A stretch of DNA of 49,894 bases from Dinghuibacter sp035492835 (GCF_035492835.1 NZ_DATJIY010000018.1:1-49894); one strand, 5' to 3'. Counted from the first letter of the stretch, positions 1-9,371 are shown. The notes: a model not told the origin generated them from the letters alone. Translations and numbers: made by a program.

Positions 1-49
1 TTTTCTCTGTTTTGCTGAGAATCTCAGCAAAACAGAGAAAAAGGGGCAC
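1..49 (-). repeat. Perfect hairpin element downstream of the LolC/E-like gene
   Basis: Bases 1-20 and 22-41 are perfect 20-bp inverted arms around one central base. The flanks are T-rich on one side and A-rich on the other, so an RNA from either strand would form a long stem followed by U residues. Read on the minus strand it is preceded by GTGCCCCTTTTT (about 38-49) and lies about 90 nt past the stop of the permease gene. The same lead sequence and a related hairpin occur at 49850-49894. It is probably a transcription terminator or a dispersed palindromic element. It may extend beyond the window edge. Confidence 0.75.
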
Positions 50-137
50 GGCAGGCCTCTTCCATTCGCGAACGCCTAGACGCGGTCGCAGATGCGGAGG
101 AGCGATAGCGGAAGCAATAGCGGAAGCGAAATGTACG

Positions 138-1364
138 TTAGCTGCGCAAATCGATGCGCTCCTGGGCGGCCTTGCGGGCGGGGTACCAGGAGGCCAGGGA
201 GGCTACGATAAAGATCGAGCCCATGACGATCAGGATATCGGAGGCCAGGACCTTTACGGGATAATAGTCGATGACGAACGACCCGCCGGAAAGCGGGATA
301 AGCTTCCAGCGCATCTGCGCCCAGCAGAGCAGCAGGGCGAAGCCCACCCCGAAAAAAGTCCCGAGACCCGCCAGGACCATGCCCTCGCCAAGGAAAATCC
401 GTTGTACGAACATATCGGAGGCCCCAAGGGCTTTCAGGACCTGGATGTCCTTTTGCTTCTCAAGGACGAGCATCGTCAAGGCCCCGACCATATTGAAGGC
501 GGCGACGGATAAGATCAGGATCAACACCGCGAAAATGACCCACTTTTCGATCCGCATCACGCGATAAAGACCCTGGTTTTGCTCATAGCGGGTTTGAACG
601 ATCGCGTCTTGCCCCAGTAAAGACTGCAGCCGTTGCTGGAGCGCCACCAACCCATCGGGATTGGAAGCCTTGAGCTCCAGGGACGAGTATTCGTCGGGTT
701 TCAACCCGAGGAGGGATTTAACCAGGCCGATATTGGTAATGACGTATTTGTCGTCGAAATCCTGTTGGATCGCAAATGTACCGACGGGTGTGATATTGCC
801 TTCGCTGATGGACTGGAGCGGGTCGGCGGCATCGGAAACGACGCCCCTGCGGGGAAGATAGGCGGTCACGGGGTAGACCGTACGGTCGGACAGTAACCCC
901 AGCGCGGCTTCGACCCCGGAGCCCATGACCAGGTAGGGGGTGTCTGCGGTACCCAGGTCGAAGTGTCCCCGGACGATGTGGTCCCTGACTCCGGTTATGC
1001 CCGCAAAACCCTTGTCCACCCCCATCAGGAAGACCTGGGTGGTCTGGTAGTCGGCGTTCTGGAGGATGGCCTTTTCTTCGGCGATACAGGACATATCCGC
1101 CACCCCCGTGGTTCCCCGGATCTTTGCCAGCATTTCGGGCGTCAGGACCAGCACCTTCCCGCTGGCGGGGATTACCTTCAGGTCCGTATAAAACGAGGAA
1201 TAGAGCGTCTTTACCAGGTTTTCAAACCCGTTAAAAACGCTGAGTATCAATACCAATGCCGCTGCCCCCACTGCAATCGCGAGGGTGCTGATCCAGGCGA
1301 TGATGTTGATCGCATTGGTCGACTTTTTTGCCTTGAAATACCGCCAGCTGAATAACCAGTGCAC
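138..1364 (-). CDS. LolC/LolE-like ABC transporter permease
   Basis: A 408-aa inner-membrane permease of the FtsX/MacB superfamily. It has an N-terminal membrane segment in IINIIAWISTLAIAVGAAAL, a large periplasmic domain, and three C-terminal membrane segments (WVIFAVLILILSVAAF onward) that form the FtsX domain. Such proteins pair with a LolD-type ATPase to release lipoproteins from the inner membrane; no ATPase gene is nearby, so that role is inferred from family. I chose the GTG at 1364 because a GAGGAG ribosome site sits just upstream. Longer in-frame starts would run into rbfA. The gene begins 7 nt after the rbfA stop, so the two are probably co-transcribed. Confidence 0.85.
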   Translation of the reverse strand: MHWLFSWRYFKAKKSTNAINIIAWISTLAIAVGAAALVLILSVFNGFENLVKTLYSSFYTDLKVIPASGKVLVLTPEMLAKIRGTTGVADMSCIAEEKAILQNADYQTTQVFLMGVDKGFAGITGVRDHIVRGHFDLGTADTPYLVMGSGVEAALGLLSDRTVYPVTAYLPRRGVVSDAADPLQSISEGNITPVGTFAIQQDFDDKYVITNIGLVKSLLGLKPDEYSSLELKASNPDGLVALQQRLQSLLGQDAIVQTRYEQNQGLYRVMRIEKWVIFAVLILILSVAAFNMVGALTMLVLEKQKDIQVLKALGASDMFVQRIFLGEGMVLAGLGTFFGVGFALLLCWAQMRWKLIPLSGGSFVIDYYPVKVLASDILIVMGSIFIVASLASWYPARKAAQERIDLRS

Positions 1365-1371
1365 GCGCTCC

Positions 1372-1743
1372 TCAGCTTTTAGGTTTATCCTTGTCCTCGT
1401 TGATCTTCTTGAACAATTCTTCCATATGGAAGACGTGCTCCAGCGTGTCATCCAGGAAAAACTTCAATTCCGGCATCCGCCTCAGCTGGTGCTTGACCTT
1501 CGCGGTTAGCTCCTTCTTGATCTCCCAGGCCCTTTCCTCTATGGTTTTCAGCGCCAGCGCGGGTTGCTGGACCTGGAAAAAACTAAGATAAACCCGGGCC
1601 TCGAGCAGGTCGGGGGTCACCTTGACGCCGGATATGGATACCATGCCTCCGTCGATCATATTCAGGCCAAGCCGCTGGAATATCGGGCTAAGCTCTTCGG
1701 CGAGCAGCCCCGCTACTTGTTTTTGTCGCTTTCCTTCCTGCAT
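1372..1743 (-). CDS. rbfA: Ribosome-binding factor A
   Basis: A 123-aa KH-fold protein that binds the 30S subunit and helps mature the 5' end of 16S rRNA, needed for cold adaptation. The family signature near the C terminus is clear (RMPELKFFLDDTLEHVFHMEELF), and the length is usual. The ATG at 1743 starts MQEGKRQKQVAGLL, a typical RbfA start. It is divergent from the ABC exporter across only 37 bp and is followed directly by the LolC/E-like permease. A 7-of-8 match to the Bacteroidota -7 box (minus strand, 1764-1771) precedes it. Confidence 0.93.
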   Translation of the reverse strand: MQEGKRQKQVAGLLAEELSPIFQRLGLNMIDGGMVSISGVKVTPDLLEARVYLSFFQVQQPALALKTIEERAWEIKKELTAKVKHQLRRMPELKFFLDDTLEHVFHMEELFKKINEDKDKPKS

Positions 1744-1748
1744 AGTCT

Positions 1749-1756
1749 TACCTTTG
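1749..1756 (+). promoter_or_regulatory. TAnnTTTG -7 box for the MsbA-like exporter
   Basis: TACCTTTG is a perfect match to the Bacteroidota -7 consensus, 24 nt before the ATG at 1781. On the opposite strand a 7-of-8 match (1764-1771) serves rbfA, so the two promoters face each other inside 37 bp. This is a sequence match only. Confidence 0.6.
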
Positions 1757-1780
1757 TTGGCTGTAAAAGTAACTCCTTAG

Positions 1781-3607
1781 ATGAAGAATTACGCCCGGTT
1801 ATTCAAGTATTTGAGCGACTTGAAACTCAGCATCGGCTTGTACATCGTATTTACCCTCCTGTCCGTGGCCTTTTCCGTGGTGTCCATCGCGATGCTGATC
1901 CCCTTCATGAACCTTCTTTTTCACCCCAAGGAGCTCGTCCTCTCCCTGCCGAAGGGCTCGCTATTCAATTCCAATAACCTCGTCGACACGTTCAAATACT
2001 ATCTCTCCCGGATCATCGTATCACATAGCATGATGTACGCACTGGTCATCCTGTGCGCCATCATCCTGGTGGCCATAACGCTGAAGAACTTCTTCCTGTA
2101 CCTGACCTACTATCTGCTGGCGCCCATGCGCAACAGCCTGGTGACGCGCCTGAGGGACGACATGTATGCCAAGATACTGGTGCTGCCCATCGGTTATTTC
2201 ACCGAGCAACGCAAGGGGGACGTGATCAGCCGGATGACAAACGACACCTATGAGGTGGAAACCAGCGTCCTCGGTACGATGGACGGACTGATCAAGGACC
2301 CGGTGAACATCCTCATCATGCTCGTCGCCCTGTTTTTATTGAGCCCCGCTCTTTCGATATTCCTGCTCGTTTTCCTGCCGCTCACCGGCTTTATCATCGG
2401 CCGGATCAGCCGCTCCCTGCGCAAACAAAGCAACCGGGCCGCGATCAAGGCCAGTGAATCCCTGTCGGTACTGGAGGAAACCCTTTCCGGCCTGCGCGTC
2501 ATAAAGGCTTTCAACGTCGAAAGCATCCTGAGGGATCGTTTTTTTGGCCTTAACCACGACCTCTTCCGGGTTAAAAACCAGATGAACCGCCGCCGGGACC
2601 TCGCTTCCCCCCTTTCGGAGGTCATGGGTATCATTGTAGTCTGCGGGGTGCTGATCTTCGGCGGCTACCTGATCACGACCAACAGCACCTATGCCCTGGC
2701 GCCCGAGGCCTTTATCGCCTATCTCGGTCTTTTTTCCCAGATCATCAACCCGGCCAAATCGCTGTCCACGTCCTGGTATAACATCCAGAAAGGCAGCGCC
2801 GCCATCGCACGCATCGAAGAAGTGCTCAACGCCGACGTAACCGTCCGGGAACAACCCGGCGCCCGTCCGCTCGAAGCCTTCCGTCACGCTATCGAGTTCA
2901 AAAATGTTTCCTTCTCCTATGGCGACCATCTGATCCTTGACAACATCGACCTGACCATATCCAAGGGCAAAACCGTTGCCCTCGTCGGCTCCTCCGGCGC
3001 CGGAAAATCGACACTGGCCGACCTCGTGCCCCGGTTCCACGACGTTACCGGCGGGCAGCTGCTGATCGACGGCGTCGATATCAAGGAGCTCGGTCTGCAT
3101 TCCCTGCGGGAGCAGATCAGCATCGTCACCCAGGAGCCGATCCTCTTTAACGACACGATCGCCCACAACATCGCGCTGGGTCATCCCGACGCCAGCCCGC
3201 AGTCCATTGTCGAGGCGGCCAGGGTCGCCAACGCCGACAGCTTTATCCGCCACAAGGAATCCGGCTACGACACCAATATCGGGGACCGGGGCTCCAAGCT
3301 CAGCGGGGGCGAAAGACAGCGTCTTACCATCGCCAGGGCCGTGCTCAAAAACCCGCCCATCCTCATCCTCGACGAAGCCACCTCATCCCTGGACACGGAA
3401 AGCGAGCGACTCGTCCAGGACGCGATCTACAAGCTGATGAAGGACCGGACCAGCCTCGTGATCGCCCACCGGTTGTCCACCATACGCCACGCCGACGAGA
3501 TCATCGTCCTCCAGAAAGGCCGTATCGCCGAGCGCGGTACGCACGATCAGCTCATGGCGGCCGGCGGTCTTTATCATCGGCTTGTCGAGATGCAGGAAGT
3601 GAAGTAA
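1781..3607 (+). CDS. MsbA-like ABC exporter (permease-ATPase fusion)
   Basis: A 608-aa half-transporter that works as a homodimer in the inner membrane. Six membrane helices occupy about residues 1-320. The ATPase domain follows, with Walker A GSSGAGKST, Q-loop QEPILF, signature LSGGERQR and Walker B ILILDEATSSLD. Length and order match MsbA/lipid A-type exporters; the substrate cannot be read from sequence, and other lipid or peptide exporters share this form. The ATG at 1781 begins MKNYARLFKYLSDLK. A membrane GT87 glycosyltransferase follows after 61 bp, which fits an envelope-lipid role but does not prove it. Confidence 0.88.
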   Translation: MKNYARLFKYLSDLKLSIGLYIVFTLLSVAFSVVSIAMLIPFMNLLFHPKELVLSLPKGSLFNSNNLVDTFKYYLSRIIVSHSMMYALVILCAIILVAITLKNFFLYLTYYLLAPMRNSLVTRLRDDMYAKILVLPIGYFTEQRKGDVISRMTNDTYEVETSVLGTMDGLIKDPVNILIMLVALFLLSPALSIFLLVFLPLTGFIIGRISRSLRKQSNRAAIKASESLSVLEETLSGLRVIKAFNVESILRDRFFGLNHDLFRVKNQMNRRRDLASPLSEVMGIIVVCGVLIFGGYLITTNSTYALAPEAFIAYLGLFSQIINPAKSLSTSWYNIQKGSAAIARIEEVLNADVTVREQPGARPLEAFRHAIEFKNVSFSYGDHLILDNIDLTISKGKTVALVGSSGAGKSTLADLVPRFHDVTGGQLLIDGVDIKELGLHSLREQISIVTQEPILFNDTIAHNIALGHPDASPQSIVEAARVANADSFIRHKESGYDTNIGDRGSKLSGGERQRLTIARAVLKNPPILILDEATSSLDTESERLVQDAIYKLMKDRTSLVIAHRLSTIRHADEIIVLQKGRIAERGTHDQLMAAGGLYHRLVEMQEVK

Positions 3608-3668
3608 CTTTAGCCGCCACCGCCGCCGCGCACATGGGCGTCGCCATGAGGGGCTCAAACACAACCGC

Positions 3669-4919
3669 ATGAACCTTGGTAAGATTTGGAAGAACCAAAG
3701 TCTTTGGATTGTCTTTTGCGTATACGTCCTGCTCGCCTTGCTCGCCACTGCCCAGGGTCTTTTCGCACCCGTCAAGACCTTTGTCCATGGCGGTATGGCA
3801 TACAAGGACTATAACAACTATGTCATTTTCAAAGAGTCCTTTTTCCACCTCCTCCACGGCCAGGACCTCTATCGCTATTTCCCGTCCGATCACTGGGACC
3901 TTTACAAATACAGCCCCACCTTCGCCCTGCTTTTTTCCTTCATGTCGGTGCTCCCCGACTGGCTGGGCCTGCCCACCTGGCTGCTGTTGAATGCACTGGT
4001 GCTTTTCCTGGGCGTGGCGCTGCTGCCCTCCGAAGGTCGCGCCGTTGGCGAAATCACCGGTTCTGGCGGCAACGCCGCGACGCGCCTCGTTCCCCCGCTC
4101 AGCGATCAGAAAAAAGCCCTGATCCTGCTTTTTTGCGCCCCGGAAATGCTGCTGTCCCTGCAGAACGACCAAAGCAACGCGCTGATGGCGGGGCTCATCA
4201 TCCTGGCCCTGGCGCTTGCGGAACGCTCGAAATATTTCCTGAGCGCGATGTGCATAGTCCTATCGGTCTATATAAAAATATACGGAGGACTCGCCTTCAT
4301 TTTGTACCTGTTCTACCCGGGCAAAGTGCGGCTGGCCATATACTCGCTGGCATGGACGGCGTTGCTGGCGATACTTCCCTTGCTGGTCGTGGACATACAC
4401 CAACTGGGCTTTTTATACCAAAGCTGGTACCGCCTGCTCATGGAGGATCGCTCCGCCTCGGTGGGGGTATCCGTGGAAGGGATCCTGGAGAACTGGTTCC
4501 ACGCGGCGCCCCACGCAAATGCCGTCACCCTCGTCGGGCTGGTTGTTTTCCTGCTGCCCTTTGCGGTGAGCATACAGCGCTATAAGGAATACGCCTGGCG
4601 GCTCCTCATGCTGTCTTCGTTGTTGATCTGGATCGTAATATTCAACCACAAGGCGGAATCTCCGACCTTCGTGATTGCCATGAGTGGTATCGGGCTCTGG
4701 TATTTCGGGAGCATTACCCCCAAAAAGCTGGACCTGTTGCTGCTGATAGCCGCATTTATAGGAGTGACATTGTCGGTATCCGACGCCGTTCCCTGGGACA
4801 TACGGCAAAACATCGTCCAGCGCTATGACCTCAAAGCCGTAGCGCCCTTATTGATTTGGTGCAGGATTACCCTACAGGCAATCCTGCCTACTGTACGTTC
4901 TGGTTCTCCGATTTCTTGA
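3669..4919 (+). CDS. GT87-family membrane glycosyltransferase (DUF2029)
   Basis: A 416-aa multi-pass membrane protein with about ten hydrophobic helices. The short motif DLYRYFPSDHWDLYKYSPTF in the first periplasmic loop and LLLSLQNDQSNALMAGLIILAL in the middle are characteristic of the DUF2029/GT87 family, related to polyprenyl-phosphate-mannose-dependent mannosyltransferases. It probably adds a sugar from a lipid-linked donor to an envelope glycan; donor and acceptor are unknown. It follows the MsbA-like exporter. Its last 32 bp overlap the 3' end of the convergent DksA-like gene. Confidence 0.8.
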   Translation: MNLGKIWKNQSLWIVFCVYVLLALLATAQGLFAPVKTFVHGGMAYKDYNNYVIFKESFFHLLHGQDLYRYFPSDHWDLYKYSPTFALLFSFMSVLPDWLGLPTWLLLNALVLFLGVALLPSEGRAVGEITGSGGNAATRLVPPLSDQKKALILLFCAPEMLLSLQNDQSNALMAGLIILALALAERSKYFLSAMCIVLSVYIKIYGGLAFILYLFYPGKVRLAIYSLAWTALLAILPLLVVDIHQLGFLYQSWYRLLMEDRSASVGVSVEGILENWFHAAPHANAVTLVGLVVFLLPFAVSIQRYKEYAWRLLMLSSLLIWIVIFNHKAESPTFVIAMSGIGLWYFGSITPKKLDLLLLIAAFIGVTLSVSDAVPWDIRQNIVQRYDLKAVAPLLIWCRITLQAILPTVRSGSPIS

Positions 4920-5958
4920 CCAGGCCCATCTTGGCTTCGATGCTCAGTGTGGCGTGGGGCACAGCCCGCAGACGCGCCTTGTCGATCAGCTTCCCGGTGA
5001 CGCGGCAGATCCCGTAGGTTTTGTTTTCGATACGCATCAACGCCTTCTCGAGGTGGTCGATGAACGTTATCTGACGGCTGGCCATTTGGCTCAGCTGCTC
5101 GCGTTCCATACTGATTGACCCATCTTCCATGGTCATGTAACGGTTTTCACTCTCATCCCCGCCCATTTCATCTTTGCGGGTAATAAGTCCCTGCAGGTAC
5201 GTAAGCTCCTTCTTGGCAGCTTCCAGCTTGCGCATGATCAGGTCTTTGAACTCTGCCAGTTCAGCGTCGCTATATCTCATCGTCGGTGCGTTAAGAATGG
5301 TTTGACCCGGATCGTCCAGGACAGATTTTGTAAAATCGGGTTCGTATTTGACGGTCGTGGCTACCGACGTCTTAATGGGTTTCAACTCTACGAGCTTGGT
5401 CTCCGGTTTGGGAAGCGGTCGGGCGATGGCCGTAGGCTTGGCCGGCTCGACTGACTTGACCCCCACGGTGGAGGGCTTGATATCCGAGGCGGCCTTGGGC
5501 GCGGGGATGGGCGCCTTGGCGACGGTTTTTACCGCGGCTACGGGAGCCGGCGCCGCTTTGGAGGGGGCCTTCACCGGGGCGCCCTTGGCGGGCGCCGCCT
5601 TGACGGCGACGGGTTTGGCTGGGGGTACCGGCGCTTTTTTTACGGGCGCGGCGCCTTTGGCCACTCCTCCCTTGATTGGGCTCGTCACCTTCCCTGGCGT
5701 CGCCTTGGAAACCGGCTTGGCCGTTTTTGCAGGAGGCTTGGGAGCGACTTTGGCCGGGGCCTTCGCCGCCGGGGCGCTCTTTCCTTTTACCGGAGCGGCC
5801 TTCTTCGGGGCCACCTTCTTAGGGGCGACCTTTGCGGGAGCAGCCTTTTTCGCAGATCTGGCAACAGGCTTTTCCGCGGCCTTTTTGACCGGGGCTTTTT
5901 TTGTGGGTTGGGGTGCTTTCTTTGCAGACTTGGCGGCCGCTTTTTTTACAGTTGCCAT
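4888..5958 (-). CDS. DksA/TraR-like protein with histone H1-like tail
   Basis: A 356-aa protein in two parts. Residues 1 to about 205 are almost wholly Ala, Lys, Pro and Val in AKKAAPKKAP-like repeats, resembling histone H1 tails. Residues about 230-345 form a DksA/TraR domain: a coiled coil (DAELAEFKDLIMRKLEAAKK), then KTYGICRVTGKLIDKARLRA. Only one of the four zinc-finger cysteines remains (CRVT, then SIEA in place of CxxC), so the finger probably does not bind zinc. Family knowledge suggests RNA polymerase binding; the basic tail suggests nucleic-acid binding. The ATG lies 1 nt past the ileS stop, and its AAGGAG site lies in the ileS 3' end, so the pair is an operon. Confidence 0.85.
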   Translation of the reverse strand: MATVKKAAAKSAKKAPQPTKKAPVKKAAEKPVARSAKKAAPAKVAPKKVAPKKAAPVKGKSAPAAKAPAKVAPKPPAKTAKPVSKATPGKVTSPIKGGVAKGAAPVKKAPVPPAKPVAVKAAPAKGAPVKAPSKAAPAPVAAVKTVAKAPIPAPKAASDIKPSTVGVKSVEPAKPTAIARPLPKPETKLVELKPIKTSVATTVKYEPDFTKSVLDDPGQTILNAPTMRYSDAELAEFKDLIMRKLEAAKKELTYLQGLITRKDEMGGDESENRYMTMEDGSISMEREQLSQMASRQITFIDHLEKALMRIENKTYGICRVTGKLIDKARLRAVPHATLSIEAKMGLVKKSENQNVQ

Positions 5959-5959
5959 G

Positions 5960-8900
5960 CTACGCTCCTTTTTTGGTAACGATTACTTTTAAAGAAATGT
6001 CGTTTACTTCAATTTCGATGCCATCCTGAATATCTGGCACAATTTCCAAACTATCTGCCAGAATTTCCGCACAGATGTAATTTGCAAAATGGGCCACGGA
6101 AGGCGCAAGTGCTTCCGAAGCAGCGACTTTTACCTCCACCCTATCCGTGAGATCAAAACCGCTGTCTTTACGGATCTTTTGAATTCGGTTTACCAGCTCC
6201 CTGGCGTTTCCCTCGTAGGCGAGCTCCGGCGTCACGGTGACGTCCAGGGCCACGGTGAGGCTTCCTTTGCTGGCCACCGTCCATCCCGGGATGTCTTCGC
6301 TGCTGATCTCTACGTCCTCAAGGTTTAACTCAAGGGTTTGATTTTCAAGGATAAGGGGGATTTTCTTTTCTCTTTCCAGTCTGGCGATGTCGTCCTGGCC
6401 CAAGGCTCCTATGGCCACCGCCGCGGACTTCATTTTCGCCCCCAGACGGTTACCTAAGGCTTTAAAGTTAGGTTTTATTTTTTTCTTAATAAAACCTTCT
6501 GTATCAGTTAAGAATTGAATTTCTTTAACATTTACCTCAGAACGGATCAAATCCCCCACCATTTCGACCTGCGACCGCATATCTGGGTTTAGGACAGGGA
6601 TCAGGATGCGCTGCAATGGTTGTCGCACCTTGATATTCACCCGTTTACGAAGGGACAACACCAGGGAGGAGATGTCCTGCGCCAGTTGCATACGTTCTTC
6701 CAGGGAAGTATCCTGGTAGGCCGGTTTGGGTTTTGGGAAATCCGCGTGATGGATAGAGTTCCTTGATAACCTGCCGGTTACAGAATTCAAGTTGCCGAAC
6801 ATGGCCTCGCTGAAAAAGGGCGCGATTGGCGCCATCAACAACAGGACCGTCTCCAGACATTCATATAAGGTCTGGTAGGCGCACAGCTTGTCGTGCTCGT
6901 ATTCCCCCTTCCAGAACCGCCGGCGGCACAGCCGGACATACCAGTTGCTGAGCTGCCCGTCGACAAAATCTTCAATGGCGCGGCCCGCTTGTGTGGGCTC
7001 ATACTCCCGCAGATACTTGTCCACCGTCCCGATCAGGGTCTGGAGGGCCGAGATGATCCACCGGTCGATCTCCGGCCGGTCCTTCGGTGGTATATAAGCC
7101 TCCTTGAAGGCAAAGCCGTCCACGTTGGCGTATAGTGCAAAGAATTGGTAGGTGTTGTATAAGGTACCAAAAAACTTCCGCTGCACCTCCCTGATCCCTT
7201 CCACATCGAATTTCAGGCTTTCCCAGGGAGACGCGTTGGTGATCAGGTACCAACGTGTCGCATCCGCACCGAAACGGCCGATGGTGTCGAACGGATCGAC
7301 CACGTTACCCACCCGCTTGCTCATCTTGTTGCCATCCTTATCCAGGACCAGGCCGTTGGATACGACCGCCTTGTATGCCAGTCCCTGTACTTCCTCGTCC
7401 AGCTCTTCCTCGATGGATTCCTTTATAAGGGCCGCGATGGCGTGTAGGGTATAAAACCACCCCCGGGTCTGATCCACCCCTTCCGCTATAAAATCTGCCG
7501 GGTAGTTCTGCCGGAATACCTCTTTGTTCTCAAAGGGGAAATGCCATTGCGCATACGGCATAGCGCCCGAATCGAACCAGACGTCGACCAGGTCGTGCAC
7601 CCGCTTCATCGGCTTTCCCGTCTTGGGCCCCTTCAGCACGAGTTCGTCCACGTAGGGTTTGTGCAGGTCGCCCGTCAGCCGCTCGATCGCCTGTTCGGTC
7701 GTCTCGCCCGCCACCGGCTTCATCAGCCCGGCCGTCAGCGCTTCGCCAACATGCGTACGCAGCTCCGCCACGCTTCCAACGCAAAACTCTTCACCCGTTC
7801 CCGCTTCCGCGTCGAAGTCCTCCGTACGCCAGATCGGCAGCGGCGTTCCCCAAAAGCGGTCCCGGCTCAGGTTCCAGTCAACCATGTTTTCCAGCCAGTT
7901 TCCAAAACGTCCCTCACCGGTCGACTTGGGTTTCCAATTGATCGTTTTATTCAACCCGACCATCCGATCCTTCAAAGCGGTCGTTTTGATAAACCATGCA
8001 TCCAACGGATAATAAAGGATCGGTTTATCGGTTCGCCAGCAGTGCGGATAGCTGTGCTCGTATTTTTCGATCCTGAATGCCCGGTTCTCCTTCTTCAGCT
8101 TTACGCAGATGTCCACATTGACGTCGGTATATTGGGGATCGTCCCGGTAATTTTTCACATACCGGTTACTGAATTCACCCAGGCCATCCACGAACTTCCC
8201 TTCTTTGTCGACCAGCGTCAGTATGCCGATGCCGTATTTTTTGCCGACCTTATAGTCGTCCGCGCCAAAGGCCGGCGCGGTATGTACGATACCCGTACCA
8301 TCTTCGGTCGTTACAAAGTCACCCAGCAGCACCCGGAAAGGATCGCCTCCAGCACGCTCCGGCGTATTCGCCGGATACGGCAGCAGCTGCTTGTACCGCA
8401 GGTTTTCGAGGGCGCTTCCCTTGAATTCAGCGACGATCCGCCAGGGCAACACCTTTACTTCGGGGCCATAGGCGTCAAAGTCACCGTCGAAGCCTTCGGG
8501 CTTGAAAAATTTGTCCAGCAGCGTCTTCGCCAGCACGACATTTACCGGCAGGTGCGTATACGGATTGAACGTCCTGACCAGGACATAATCGATCCTCGGA
8601 CCGACCGTAAGCCCCAGGTTCGACGGCAATGTCCAGGGCGTCGTCGTCCAGGCCATGAAATACACCGGCTCGCTCACGGAGGGGAAGGCGCCGTCTTCGG
8701 CTTCGAACATCGCCACGCAGCTCGTATCCCTGACGTCCTTGTACGTGCCCGGCTGGTTCAGCTCGTGGGAGCTCAACCCCGTGCCCGCGGCCGGCGAATA
8801 TGGTTGTATGCTCACGCTCTCGTAGAGCAGCCCCTTCTTGTAGAGCTGCTGCAATATCCACCAGAGACTTTCTATGTAGTTATTCTCAAACGTGATATAC

Positions 8901-9346
8901 GGATGATCCAGGTCGACCCAGTAACCCATTTTGCGGGTGAGGTCGTCCCACTTGTCTTTATACTTTAGGACTTCTTTGCGACAGATCGCATTATACTCCG
9001 CTATGGAAATCTTTTTTCCGATGTCGTCCTTCGTTATGCCCAGCATCTTTTCGACGCCCAGCTCCACGGGAAGCCCATGCGTATCCCAGCCGGCCTTCCG
9101 TTTGACCTGGTGCCCTTTCATGGTCTGGAAACGGCAAACCAGGTCCTTCAGCGTACGGGAAATCACGTGGTGAATGCCAGGCATACCATTGGCGCTAGGA
9201 GGACCTTCGTAAAAAACAAAAGCCGGCGCGCCCTCCCTTAAATCCACGCTTTGCTGAAACGTCCGTTCCACGGCCCATTTCTCCAGCACTTCCTTTTCGA
9301 TCGAAGGCAGGTTCAGTTGCTGGTATTCCCTGTACTTGGCACTCAT
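5960..9346 (-). CDS. ileS: Isoleucyl-tRNA synthetase
   Basis: A 1128-aa class I aminoacyl-tRNA synthetase that charges tRNA-Ile and edits valine. The HIGH-equivalent motif is near residues 49-60 (GPPSANGMPGIHH), and KMSKR stands in for KMSKS near residue 674. A CP1 editing insertion and an anticodon-binding domain are present. The form resembles the eukaryote-like IleS2 type, which lacks the C-terminal zinc finger. I chose the ATG at 9346 (MSAKYREYQQLN) because GAGG lies 9 nt upstream; an ATG 36 nt earlier is possible. It leads the DksA-like gene. A perfect TACCTTTG box lies at 9372-9379. Confidence 0.95.
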   Translation of the reverse strand: MSAKYREYQQLNLPSIEKEVLEKWAVERTFQQSVDLREGAPAFVFYEGPPSANGMPGIHHVISRTLKDLVCRFQTMKGHQVKRKAGWDTHGLPVELGVEKMLGITKDDIGKKISIAEYNAICRKEVLKYKDKWDDLTRKMGYWVDLDHPYITFENNYIESLWWILQQLYKKGLLYESVSIQPYSPAAGTGLSSHELNQPGTYKDVRDTSCVAMFEAEDGAFPSVSEPVYFMAWTTTPWTLPSNLGLTVGPRIDYVLVRTFNPYTHLPVNVVLAKTLLDKFFKPEGFDGDFDAYGPEVKVLPWRIVAEFKGSALENLRYKQLLPYPANTPERAGGDPFRVLLGDFVTTEDGTGIVHTAPAFGADDYKVGKKYGIGILTLVDKEGKFVDGLGEFSNRYVKNYRDDPQYTDVNVDICVKLKKENRAFRIEKYEHSYPHCWRTDKPILYYPLDAWFIKTTALKDRMVGLNKTINWKPKSTGEGRFGNWLENMVDWNLSRDRFWGTPLPIWRTEDFDAEAGTGEEFCVGSVAELRTHVGEALTAGLMKPVAGETTEQAIERLTGDLHKPYVDELVLKGPKTGKPMKRVHDLVDVWFDSGAMPYAQWHFPFENKEVFRQNYPADFIAEGVDQTRGWFYTLHAIAALIKESIEEELDEEVQGLAYKAVVSNGLVLDKDGNKMSKRVGNVVDPFDTIGRFGADATRWYLITNASPWESLKFDVEGIREVQRKFFGTLYNTYQFFALYANVDGFAFKEAYIPPKDRPEIDRWIISALQTLIGTVDKYLREYEPTQAGRAIEDFVDGQLSNWYVRLCRRRFWKGEYEHDKLCAYQTLYECLETVLLLMAPIAPFFSEAMFGNLNSVTGRLSRNSIHHADFPKPKPAYQDTSLEERMQLAQDISSLVLSLRKRVNIKVRQPLQRILIPVLNPDMRSQVEMVGDLIRSEVNVKEIQFLTDTEGFIKKKIKPNFKALGNRLGAKMKSAAVAIGALGQDDIARLEREKKIPLILENQTLELNLEDVEISSEDIPGWTVASKGSLTVALDVTVTPELAYEGNARELVNRIQKIRKDSGFDLTDRVEVKVAASEALAPSVAHFANYICAEILADSLEIVPDIQDGIEIEVNDISLKVIVTKKGA

Positions 9347-9371
9347 AAATTCCATCCTCAAAAAAGATGGG

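Noticed and set aside
5348..5992. Ala/Gly-rich 214-codon frame opposite the DksA-like tail
   Set aside because: It is the complement of the Ala/Lys/Pro repeats; its composition follows from those codons.
7541..8968. Long open frame (475 codons) on the plus strand opposite ileS, with others opposite gyrB (15937-17136), the lectin genes (18017-19744), the porin (13201-14454) and yihY/glyS (32419-33762)
   Set aside because: All are shadows of GC-rich coding on the other strand, with no start site, motif or family resemblance. The opposing genes have clear domains.
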